Shown: in pieces, positions 53,869 through 61,163 of the stretch
Numbering within the stretch: position 1 is the stretch's first letter
How the letters are laid out: each line of letters begins with the position of its first letter
Origin: Mucilaginibacter inviolabilis
GTDB taxonomy: Bacteria > Bacteroidota > Bacteroidia > Sphingobacteriales > Sphingobacteriaceae
DNA length: 64,000 bases
Direction: 5' to 3'
Assembly (NCBI RefSeq): GCF_011089895.1
Contig: NZ_JAANAT010000001.1
Span: 2,542,001 to 2,606,000 of the forward strand
Position numbers and translations under genes: made by a program
The notes under the pieces: generated by a model
Databases searched by the model: none
Told to the model about the DNA's origin: nothing
The model's input: only the letters and a program-made list of their open reading frames with translations

Positions 53869-54810
53869 TCAAACAGTCACCACTACTTTGCCCCGGGTTC
53901 TGCCGCTGACAATCTGCTGATGGGCCGCAGTCATTTGGTCAAACGGGAACACCTGTGATACATGTGATTTGATGATACCCTGCTGCAGCCATTGGGCCAA
54001 TTGCTTCATATCATCACCGTTTGATTCTACCAGAAAAAAATAGCCATTTATGCCCTTTGCTTTGGCCTTTTCGGTTACGGTTTCGCCAAGGCCTGAGGGT
54101 ATGCTGATCACTGTTCCTCCTTTTTTGGTTACCTCCAACGAACGGTCGATATTATCACCACCGATACCGTCAAATACCAAATCTACATCGTGCAATACAT
54201 CCTCAAAACGAACCGCTTTATAGTCGATATGTTCATCGGCGCCCAAACTCAACACAAAATCCTTATTGGCTGCCGACGAAGTACCGATCACATAAGCACC
54301 CAAATGCTTGGCTATCTGTACCACATAATGCCCAACCCCGCCTGCTGCTGCATGTGCCAGCACCTTTTGACCAGGTTGTACATTCGCTTTATGAGTTAAA
54401 CCCTGTAAAGCGGTAAGTGCGGCCAATGTTGCGGCTGCAGCTTCTTCATGACTGATATTGGCCGGTTTTAGTGCCAGGTGATTTGCCGGAGCGGCTACAT
54501 ATTCGGCATAAGCCTTACCGTGGCCAGGAAAATTCACCATACCAAATACAGCATCGCCTACTTCAAATCCGGTAACCGCACTACCTTTTTGGGTTACGAT
54601 GCCCGATATATCCCAACCGAGGATAAACGGGTCTTCACTTTTTAAACGGCCCGACAGACCTTTGCCAATAGCCGTTTTTACGTCAACAGGATTTATGCTG
54701 ATGGCTTTTACCTGTACCAATACTTCGTTATCCCCTATTTCGGGTACTGGCAACTCAACAGTGTGTAAACTATCAGTACCTTCAAATCCTTTTAATATGA
54801 TCGCTTTCAT
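53869..54810 (-). CDS. Zinc-independent quinone oxidoreductase-like ADH (MDR family)
   Basis: A 313-residue medium-chain dehydrogenase/reductase of the NADPH:quinone oxidoreductase type. The nucleotide site is AHAAAGGVGHYVVQIAKHLGA, and LGWDISGIV and NPVDVKTAIGKG are family motifs; the zinc-binding Cys/His residues of true alcohol dehydrogenases are missing. It likely reduces quinones or enones with NADPH. A longer reading to 54879 runs over the promoter (TAATTTTG at 54832-54839), so the ATG at 54810 is used. It is divergent from an AraC gene. Confidence 0.88.
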   Translation of the reverse strand: MKAIILKGFEGTDSLHTVELPVPEIGDNEVLVQVKAISINPVDVKTAIGKGLSGRLKSEDPFILGWDISGIVTQKGSAVTGFEVGDAVFGMVNFPGHGKAYAEYVAAPANHLALKPANISHEEAAAATLAALTALQGLTHKANVQPGQKVLAHAAAGGVGHYVVQIAKHLGAYVIGTSSAANKDFVLSLGADEHIDYKAVRFEDVLHDVDLVFDGIGGDNIDRSLEVTKKGGTVISIPSGLGETVTEKAKAKGINGYFFLVESNGDDMKQLAQWLQQGIIKSHVSQVFPFDQMTAAHQQIVSGRTRGKVVVTV

Positions 54811-54831
54811 GTTCTTTTTAATTTTATGGTA

Positions 54832-54896
54832 CAAAATTATACAGATCACCCAACCCATTATTTGTACAAATAATACCAAATGCTGTACATTTGTAC
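54832..54896. promoter_or_regulatory. Divergent ADH/AraC promoter with TGTACA repeats
   Basis: The minus strand has TAATTTTG (54832-54839) for the ADH gene; the plus strand has TTTG-N21-TACATTTG (54861-54864, 54886-54893) for the AraC gene. TGTACA occurs at 54863 and 54884, and GTACAAAT / ATTTGTAC (54864-54871, 54889-54896) form a perfect inverted repeat, a likely regulator site. The AraC -7 element ends 5 bases before its ATG, implying a leaderless message. Confidence 0.6.
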
Positions 54897-54898
54897 CT

Positions 54899-55777
54899 AT
54901 GTACCAGGAAAACTTACACCAGGAGTTTGAGATAGTTTATAAAGAACTCAACGAAAACCCTCAAAAAGCGCATCAGCATAGCTTTTTTGAGCTGATCTAT
55001 ATTGTAAGCGGCACGGGTACACAATGCATCAATAAAAACACATTCGACTATCACGAGGGGCACCTATTTCTGATAACCCCACAGGATTGCCACTCCTTTG
55101 AAATCAAAACCACAACAAGCTTTTTCTTTATTCGCTTTAATGATATCTATATCCGCAACCAGCAGCAAGACCGTAAAGCCAAGAATGACTGGCTACAGCA
55201 AATGGAATTTATCCTGCAACATGCCAGTCACCAACCTGGCTGTTTGCTATGCAACAATGGCGATAAGCCGCTGGTAAAAATGCTGGTGGAAAGCATCATT
55301 CGCGAACAGGTAAACCGTGAGGCCCATTATACCGAATTGATCAAACAACTGGTAAACACCATACTCACTATTGTTGCCCGCAACATGACCATGATGCCGG
55401 TGAGTGCATGCATGGTCAGCGGCTTGAACAACGAACCGGTTGTAGATATTATCCGCTATATACAGGAAAACATCTATGAGCCGGAAAAACTGCGAACTGA
55501 ACTCATCAGCGATCATTTTGGGATAGCGCAGGCTTACCTGGGGCGTTATTTCAAAAAACATACCGGCGAAAGCCTGCAGCAATACATCTCCAATTACAAA
55601 CTTAAACTGGTTGAAACCCGCCTGCAACACAGCGATATGCGCATCAACGAGATTGTTCGTGAACTGGGTTTTACCGACGAAAGCCACCTGAACCGTCTAT
55701 TCAAAAAGCATAAGGGCATCAACCCTTCGTCATTCCGTAAACAGAACAACGCGGCCTATCAGTCTGTACAGCAATAG
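54899..55777 (+). CDS. AraC-family regulator divergent from the ADH
   Basis: A 292-residue AraC-type regulator: cupin-type sensor (HSFFELIYIVSGTGTQCIN, HLFLITPQDCHSF) and a C-terminal double helix-turn-helix (HFGIAQAYLGRYFKKHTGESLQQYI and RINEIVRELGFTDESHLNRLFKKHKGINPSSFR). In-frame codons extend far upstream, but they run through the divergent gene, so the ATG at 54899 just after the promoter is used. It most likely controls the oxidoreductase operon and itself through the TGTACA sites. Confidence 0.9.
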   Translation: MYQENLHQEFEIVYKELNENPQKAHQHSFFELIYIVSGTGTQCINKNTFDYHEGHLFLITPQDCHSFEIKTTTSFFFIRFNDIYIRNQQQDRKAKNDWLQQMEFILQHASHQPGCLLCNNGDKPLVKMLVESIIREQVNREAHYTELIKQLVNTILTIVARNMTMMPVSACMVSGLNNEPVVDIIRYIQENIYEPEKLRTELISDHFGIAQAYLGRYFKKHTGESLQQYISNYKLKLVETRLQHSDMRINEIVRELGFTDESHLNRLFKKHKGINPSSFRKQNNAAYQSVQQ

Positions 55778-56521
55778 CTATTTCAGCGCCTTGGCAATAG
55801 CTTGCTCGGTAACCTTGGCCATAACTTTATAACCGGCAGCATTGGGGTGTACGCCATCTGTAGTAAGCTCGGTTTTTTGCCCGTTGCGCTCATCAACCAT
55901 GGGCGTAAAATAATCCAGCAGGGTCAGGCTATTTTCAGCGGCATAGGCTTTTATCAATTTGTTGAGCGCGATGATCTTACCAGCAGGCTCAATGCCTTTG
56001 CGCCATGGATAATCAAATACAGGCAGGTAAGCGCATAGTATCACCTTGATATGGTGTATTTTAGCCAGCTCCGTCATAGAGCGAATGTTGTTCATGATGT
56101 ATTCATTGGTCAAATGGCCATAGTTGGAGGCGATATCATTACTCCCAGCCAATATGATTACCGCCTTTGGTTTCAGGCCGATCACATCCTGCTGAAAGCG
56201 CAGCAATAACTGTCCGGAGATCTGTCCGCTCACCCCCCGGTCCAGGTAAGGCCTGCCTTCAAAAAACTCAGGTACAGTTGTTTTCCATCGCTCAAATATG
56301 GAACTCCCTAAGAAAACAACCCGTTTCTCACCGGGTTTGGGATCGCCTATTTGTTTATTTTCCCTCGCATAGTGCGACAATGCCGCCCAATCGTCCCTTA
56401 AATCCTCCTTGACAACCATGGTCGGTTTATTTTTCCCGGTATCAGTACTGCTTTGCTGTGCATAACCAACAGAAGCAATCAGCAATCCGACGGATAATAA
56501 TAGGGTAAGCCTCGTATTCAT
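55778..56521 (-). CDS. Exported SGNH/GDSL-family hydrolase
   Basis: A 247-residue hydrolase with a signal peptide (1-21, GYAQ). All four SGNH blocks are visible: FLGSSIFERW (block I, the Ser), DRGVSGQ (Gly), LAGSNDIA (Asn) and TDGVHPNAAGY with the Asp-His dyad. The family deacetylates or de-esterifies sugars and lipids in the periplasm; an acetylxylan or rhamnogalacturonan acetylesterase role would fit the sugar genes nearby but is only a guess. It is convergent with the AraC gene, with no gap at all. Confidence 0.9.
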   Translation of the reverse strand: MNTRLTLLLSVGLLIASVGYAQQSSTDTGKNKPTMVVKEDLRDDWAALSHYARENKQIGDPKPGEKRVVFLGSSIFERWKTTVPEFFEGRPYLDRGVSGQISGQLLLRFQQDVIGLKPKAVIILAGSNDIASNYGHLTNEYIMNNIRSMTELAKIHHIKVILCAYLPVFDYPWRKGIEPAGKIIALNKLIKAYAAENSLTLLDYFTPMVDERNGQKTELTTDGVHPNAAGYKVMAKVTEQAIAKALK

Positions 56522-56661
56522 TTTGAAGTGGATAGAAGTAAAACTTTAGGGTAAAACATTAACGCTTTTCCGCCTAAAAATTGGAGCATAAAGCATATCC
56601 TAAAAATAGAACTATTTGTAACTTTTTTTTACGATTTTTCCAGTCGCTTAAATACAATTCA

Positions 56662-57645
56662 ATGACTCCTGCTATCTCCGTTACAATGCCTGTTTATAAT
56701 AGTGCTCCGTTTTTAAGAGAGGCTATTGACAGCATTTTAGCCCAATCATTTACTGATTTTGAATTTGTTATTTTGAATGATGGCTCAACCGATAACTCCA
56801 AGGAAATTATATTAAGCTATAATGACCCACGAATAATATTTTATGATGGCAAAGTAAATTCAGGCTTAGCTCATATTCGTAACAAAGGTATAGAGATTTC
56901 GAAGGGTAAGTATTTGGCTATCATGGATAGCGACGATATTGCAACTCCTGATAGGCTGCAAAAGCAGTTTGACTACCTGGAAAGCAACAGGGACATAGTT
57001 ATGTGCGGGGGCTTTTTTACACCATTTGGTAATAAAAACTCTGTATTAAATTTTAACTGGGTAACGGAAACCGATCCGGAAATGGTTAAAATTAATTTAT
57101 TGTTTGATGGTGCTATATGCCAGCCTACCGTTATGATAAGAAGCAGCACGTTAAAAGAAACCGGATTAAAGTATGAATCCTATTTTGACCCGGCAGAAGA
57201 TTACAAACTGTGGGTGTCTTTATCGAAGAATCACCTGATCGCAAATATTAAAGACCAGGTTTTGAAATACAGGCTTAGTGATAATCAAATCTCAAACACA
57301 AAAAATCAAGTTCAAAGAGCGCGAAAGTTTGAAGTAATTAAAGATCAACTTAGCTGGCTCGGTATTACGCCAACAGAAGCGGAAATGCGCATACACGATT
57401 ACATGTTTTTCGCATCCGCAATACTATCCTATGACTATCTCCCCAAAATAAAAGCCTGGATTGATAAGTTAATCCTGGCAAACAAAAAATTCAAAATCTA
57501 CAACGAGCAAAAGCTATCCAGCTATTTAGATAATCTATATGTTCGAAATAAAACATCTTTAAAACAGGCATTAAAAAACAGTTCGCCAAAATCTATAGCT
57601 ATGTTTTATCTTAAAACTTTACTAAAGTGGCAGTCGATAAGATAA
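56662..57645 (+). CDS. GT2-family glycosyltransferase
   Basis: A 327-residue inverting glycosyltransferase with a GT-A fold. VTMPVYNSAPFLREAI opens it; FVILNDGSTDNSKEI carries the nucleotide-binding Asp residues, and AIMDSDDIATPDRL the DxD metal motif. A FDPAEDYKLWVSLSK stretch is the ED catalytic-base region. There is no membrane segment, so it acts at the cytoplasmic face on a lipid-linked or polysaccharide acceptor. A reading from 56581 adds an unlikely N-terminus, so the ATG at 56662 is chosen. It is a solitary gene, not part of a polysaccharide locus, and noticeably AT-rich, which hints at transfer. Confidence 0.9.
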   Translation: MTPAISVTMPVYNSAPFLREAIDSILAQSFTDFEFVILNDGSTDNSKEIILSYNDPRIIFYDGKVNSGLAHIRNKGIEISKGKYLAIMDSDDIATPDRLQKQFDYLESNRDIVMCGGFFTPFGNKNSVLNFNWVTETDPEMVKINLLFDGAICQPTVMIRSSTLKETGLKYESYFDPAEDYKLWVSLSKNHLIANIKDQVLKYRLSDNQISNTKNQVQRARKFEVIKDQLSWLGITPTEAEMRIHDYMFFASAILSYDYLPKIKAWIDKLILANKKFKIYNEQKLSSYLDNLYVRNKTSLKQALKNSSPKSIAMFYLKTLLKWQSIR

Positions 57646-57749
57646 GCAATGTTCCAAAACAACTACCTAATCAATTATTTTTAAGTTAACAATTTCTTTA
57701 CGGGCTGAGGCTTACTTTGTGGCAACTTTATTATAAAAAACCTGCACCC

Positions 57750-59045
57750 ATGAAAAAAACTTTATTAACCCTGCTCACTTTTAGTGCTGTAGCCCTTAGT
57801 GCCTGCCACAAAGATCATAAGGTAAATATAGCACCATCGTACCCGGATATGGCCGAAGCGGCTGATCCTGCCATTTTGATGACCACTGCCGATGGCGTAA
57901 AAGTATATAACGGAGGCTTTGGTTCGGCTATAGCTGCTGATCATAACGACGCTAATGTTTTTTACCTGCTTACCGATCGTGGGCCAAACGCCGCAGGTTC
58001 TATTGATAACGCCATCATATTTGGCAAGGCCGATTTTACCCCCGAAATAGGTAAGTTCCGGTTGAAGGATGGCAAGCTGGTATTAGAGCAAACCATTCAG
58101 CTTAAAAATGCTGCCGGGCAAAACTTAAATGGTTTACCTAACCCCGACAAACAAGGTGGTACAGGAGAGATTGCTTTTGATCTGAGCGGCAAGCAGATTG
58201 CTCCCAATGCCGATGGTATCGATTCAGAAGGCATGGTTTTAGCCTCCGACGGCACCTTTTGGATCAGCGATGAATATGGCCCTCACATTGTGCACTTTGA
58301 TGCCACTGGTCGTACTATTGAGCGTATCAACCCATTTGGAACAGGCACAGGCGGCCGTAAAATACCATTGGTATTTGCCAAACGCAAGCCCAATCGCGGC
58401 ATGGAAGGCCTGACCATTACACCCGATGGTAAAACACTGGTGGGCATGATGCAATCGCCTATGCTTAACCCCAGCAAATCAGCTGTAAGCAATTCAACCG
58501 TGCTGCGCATTTTAACCTTTGACATCGCCTCCGGCGCTACCAAACAATATGCTTATTTAATGGACAATGCCTCCCTTACCGGAGTAAGTGATATTGTGGC
58601 TGTTAATGCTACTACATTTTTAACCATTGAGCGCGATGGTCTGTACGGCGGCGCACCAACCAACCCAGCTACGTTTAAAAAAGTATTTAAGATAAGTATT
58701 GACGGTGCTACCGATATCTCAGACCCGGCAAACGGCGTCAATGGCAAACTTTACGGTGCTAATAAAACCGTAGAAGAACTGAATAACCAGGCCGGTTTGC
58801 AAGGTGCAGGCATCACCCCAGTTTCCAAAACCCTGGTACTCGACCTGCTGAAAGATCTTCCAACTGTTTACCCGCATGATAAAGCCGAAGGATTAGCTTT
58901 ATTGCCCGGTAACATCCTGGCCATTTCTAACGATGATGATTTTGGCGTGGTGGATAATAGCAAAGGCGGCTTCGCAGCCAAGATACTGCCGGCTACCAAT
59001 ACGGTAGATCATAACCGTATTTATTTTGTGAAGATCAAGTTGTAG
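57750..59045 (+). CDS. Phytase-like esterase lipoprotein
   Basis: A 431-residue lipoprotein (lipobox ALSAC, lipid Cys at residue 19 of the chosen start) of the esterase-like/phytase-like family (PF13449 type). Propeller-like repeats are visible: FYLLTDRGPNAAG, GIDSEGMVLASDGTFWISDEYGPHIVHFD, RGMEGLTITPDGKTLVGMM and DKAEGLALLPGNILAISNDDDFG; the Asp/Glu-rich ends of these strands would bind calcium. It is exported to the outer membrane or periplasm and may take phosphate from phytate or another ester. A terminator follows. A start at 57717 exists but breaks the signal peptide. Confidence 0.85.
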   Translation: MKKTLLTLLTFSAVALSACHKDHKVNIAPSYPDMAEAADPAILMTTADGVKVYNGGFGSAIAADHNDANVFYLLTDRGPNAAGSIDNAIIFGKADFTPEIGKFRLKDGKLVLEQTIQLKNAAGQNLNGLPNPDKQGGTGEIAFDLSGKQIAPNADGIDSEGMVLASDGTFWISDEYGPHIVHFDATGRTIERINPFGTGTGGRKIPLVFAKRKPNRGMEGLTITPDGKTLVGMMQSPMLNPSKSAVSNSTVLRILTFDIASGATKQYAYLMDNASLTGVSDIVAVNATTFLTIERDGLYGGAPTNPATFKKVFKISIDGATDISDPANGVNGKLYGANKTVEELNNQAGLQGAGITPVSKTLVLDLLKDLPTVYPHDKAEGLALLPGNILAISNDDDFGVVDNSKGGFAAKILPATNTVDHNRIYFVKIKL

Positions 59046-59097
59046 AATCAAGAAGTAAGAGCCAAGAATCAAAATAGAAGCATTTTGCATCTTTATA

Positions 59098-59127
59098 AGC
59101 CATTCCTGTGTTCGGGATGGCTTTTTT
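59098..59127 (+). terminator. Terminator of the phytase-like gene
   Basis: AGCCATTCC, a 7-base loop and GGGATGGCT form a 9-bp stem with one mismatch, followed by TTTTT. Confidence 0.85.
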
Positions 59128-59174
59128 GCTTTCGCCCATTGAAGTGAGTCCATTTGATGGAGGCGAAGGAACAA

Positions 59175-59274
59175 AAAGTGGGTTTACATGGTTTACACTT
59201 TTCATGGTTAACATTATCATAAATAATTAATAATCAGATAATTAAAAATAAAACAAGCTAATTCATGTAAACCC
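59175..59274. repeat. AAAGTGGGTTTACAT element, copy 2
   Basis: A 100-bp element with the left arm AAAGTGGGTTTACAT and a shortened right arm ATGTAAACCC. Bases 59173-59203 are identical to the reverse complement of 20869-20899; the AT-rich centre has diverged. Confidence 0.75.
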
Positions 59275-59386
59275 AATAATTAGCTTATCATATCATCCCT
59301 CCCGGGCACCTGAAGAGAGAATTAAGCTATCCCAAAGTTCGGAATAGGTCTATTTTTTATCTATCTTCATTCAAATTTCAATCCCA

Positions 59387-60001
59387 GTGAACCATTTCAG
59401 AATAATACTTATCCTTTTGGGTGTGTTTATATTTAACACCTCAAATACACAAGCCTTTGCCCAGGTTTATATTTTAAATGGTAAAATTAAAGGGATTAGT
59501 GAAGGCTGGGCCTTTCTTCTGCACCGCCAAACCGGGGTTGTAGATTCTGGCAGGATAGAAAATGGCGTTTTTACTATCCGGGGTAAAGCAAGCGTGCCGG
59601 AGTTTTGCAATTTTGGGTTATCGGCAAATGGGGTTAAAGATTATTACTTTGGATTTTTCCTGGAGAAAGGCAGATTAACACTCCGGGCATCTAAAGATTC
59701 TCTCACTGATGCCGACGTCTTATTTACGGGGAGCCGGGTGGCTGTAGAGTTTCAGCAGTTTCAAAAGCTAACCAGGCAGATATACAGTGCTCATGATACA
59801 GAAGATGCCACCAACGCCAAACTTGGCGAATTAGCCAGCGCCTACACCCTCAGGCATCCCCGCTCCTACATCAGCGCCTTCGCGCTTGCATCCTTCGGAG
59901 GCAACTTATCTCAGTTACCTAATCTTTACAATAGCTTAAGTCCTGAAATACAGGCATCTTACTTCGGAAAACAGGTTTATAACAAGCTAAAACACCGCTA
60001 A
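59387..60001 (+). CDS. DUF4369-domain exported protein without thioredoxin domain
   Basis: A 204-residue exported protein with a signal peptide (1-25, AFAQ) and a GTG start. Residues 26-115 are the DUF4369 beta domain (VYILNGKIKGISEGWAFLLH, DSGRIENGVFTIRGKAS) and 116-204 a helical linker (YISAFALASFGGNL). In most Bacteroidota relatives this N-terminal pair leads into a TlpA-like thioredoxin domain with CxxC. Here the reading frame stops before it and no thioredoxin sequence follows, so it is either a stand-alone variant or a truncated gene. Confidence 0.75.
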   Translation: MNHFRIILILLGVFIFNTSNTQAFAQVYILNGKIKGISEGWAFLLHRQTGVVDSGRIENGVFTIRGKASVPEFCNFGLSANGVKDYYFGFFLEKGRLTLRASKDSLTDADVLFTGSRVAVEFQQFQKLTRQIYSAHDTEDATNAKLGELASAYTLRHPRSYISAFALASFGGNLSQLPNLYNSLSPEIQASYFGKQVYNKLKHR

Positions 60002-60033
60002 TTTTATTTTTGAAAATACGGTGTTTTCACGGA

Positions 60034-60064
60034 TTGCGGCGACTTGTAACTCTACTTACATTTG
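60034..60064 (+). promoter_or_regulatory. Promoter of the small membrane gene at 60095
   Basis: TTG (60034-60036), 20 bases, then TACATTTG (60057-60064) match the -33/-7 consensus. The ATG follows 30 bases later. Confidence 0.55.
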
Positions 60065-60094
60065 TATCAAAGGGTTTTACTAAAACCGTTGATA

Positions 60095-60304
60095 ATGAAA
60101 CTAAGGTTAACTGATAAAGTACTTATTTTTTTTATCCTGTTGATGGCGATCTTAGTGCAACGCCCAAATTATCAAATGGTGAATGCCATGATTAGTGGTT
60201 TGCATCTCAATTGGAGATTGATACCACACCTCAGGTCATTCGCTGCATTGTTTACGAATATATCATACTTCCTTAAGGGAGTATATCAAGAATACCACCT
60301 ATGA
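60095..60304 (+). CDS. Small membrane protein, unknown
   Basis: A 69-residue protein with one strong hydrophobic helix near the N-terminus (VLIFFILLMAILV) and a basic C-terminal part. No family is recognised. Support comes from the promoter 30 bases upstream and the terminator 84 bases downstream of the stop. A GTG/TTG start further upstream is possible but unneeded. It may equally be a fragment. Confidence 0.4.
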   Translation: MKLRLTDKVLIFFILLMAILVQRPNYQMVNAMISGLHLNWRLIPHLRSFAALFTNISYFLKGVYQEYHL

Positions 60305-60666
60305 AAAGCACCCTGAGAAAGTGCAAACAAAATTAAGTATATTGTTGGTGATATGCTTAGTTAAATGGTCCTGACCGGCCTCAATACAAGCATTACCTTT
60401 AACCAGGTAATGCTTTTTTGTTGGAATAAGGGTCTGTCACCCTAAGCTTGTCGAAGCATGACACCCATTTTTGAAAATCATAAACAGCCTACATCCTGAA
60501 CTTATTTCAGGGCCTCTCAGGACAGGCTAACGATATCAAGCCAGACATGGTGTAGAGGGCAATTATGGCCTCTGTAAAAAATAAATTATATTTGAATTAC
60601 TAGCCCAGGGCTTGTAAATAATCGCCACCCGGGGTTAGAACCAGACGACTGCATGCACATTCCCAA
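60305..60666. other. Gap with terminator and repeat fragments
   Basis: No gene was seen. After the terminator (60388-60419) come CTGTCACCCTAAGC and AGCATGACACC fragments (60425-60454) of the palindrome family, and TATATTTG at 60587-60594, a possible -7 element for the next gene. Confidence 0.5.
60388..60419 (+). terminator. Rho-independent terminator
   Basis: AAGCATTACCT and AGGTAATGCTT make a perfect 11-bp stem with a 6-base loop, ending in TTTTTT. Confidence 0.88.
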
Positions 60667-61038
60667 ATGAAGAAAAAGAAGCCAATGCCTTTTGATTTCC
60701 TGCTGGATTACTTACCCAGCAGTATCATCATTAAGCCCGCAATTGGTATGTTTTATATCTATTATGCACAAAAGATCGTCATGATCTTCCGCAAAACCAG
60801 CAAGAATCCACAACATAACGGCATCTGGATATCAACCAAACGGGAGTACCATACCAGTTTGAAAACCGAAATACCGGCCATAACCGATTTTGAATTAGAA
60901 GAAGGTTTTGATACCGCCTGGCTGCTGCTTAGTGATAGTCATGATGATTTTGAATACGCCGCCATACAGCTCTGTGAACTGGTTGCACACAAAGACCAAA
61001 GGATTGGCAAAGTAACGCCCAATAGCAAAACAATTTAG
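60667..61038 (+). CDS. Hypothetical protein
   Basis: A 123-residue protein of no recognised family. It starts with a basic MKKKK, has one hydrophobic stretch (SSIIIKPAIGMFYIYY) and an acidic C-terminal half (ITDFELEEGFDTAWLLLSDSHDDFEYAA). The even codon-like composition and a possible -7 element 73 bases upstream suggest a real gene. It is convergent with the subtilase gene. Confidence 0.55.
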   Translation: MKKKKPMPFDFLLDYLPSSIIIKPAIGMFYIYYAQKIVMIFRKTSKNPQHNGIWISTKREYHTSLKTEIPAITDFELEEGFDTAWLLLSDSHDDFEYAAIQLCELVAHKDQRIGKVTPNSKTI

Positions 61039-61163
61039 CCCGGTATTTACATTAGCGCAACATCACTCAGGCAAGCACTCGCCTCCAGCCTACAATTATT
61101 GAAAAAAGCGATCAAATTCCCCTCTTGAGAGAGTTAAAGTCGATCTGCATGAGATGTAAGGGC

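Larger units (their letters stand above)
59046..59386. other. Gap with terminator and inverted-repeat element
   Basis: No gene was seen. It holds an AATCAAG-type repeat (59045-59075), the terminator at 59098-59127 and the element at 59175-59274. Confidence 0.55.
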
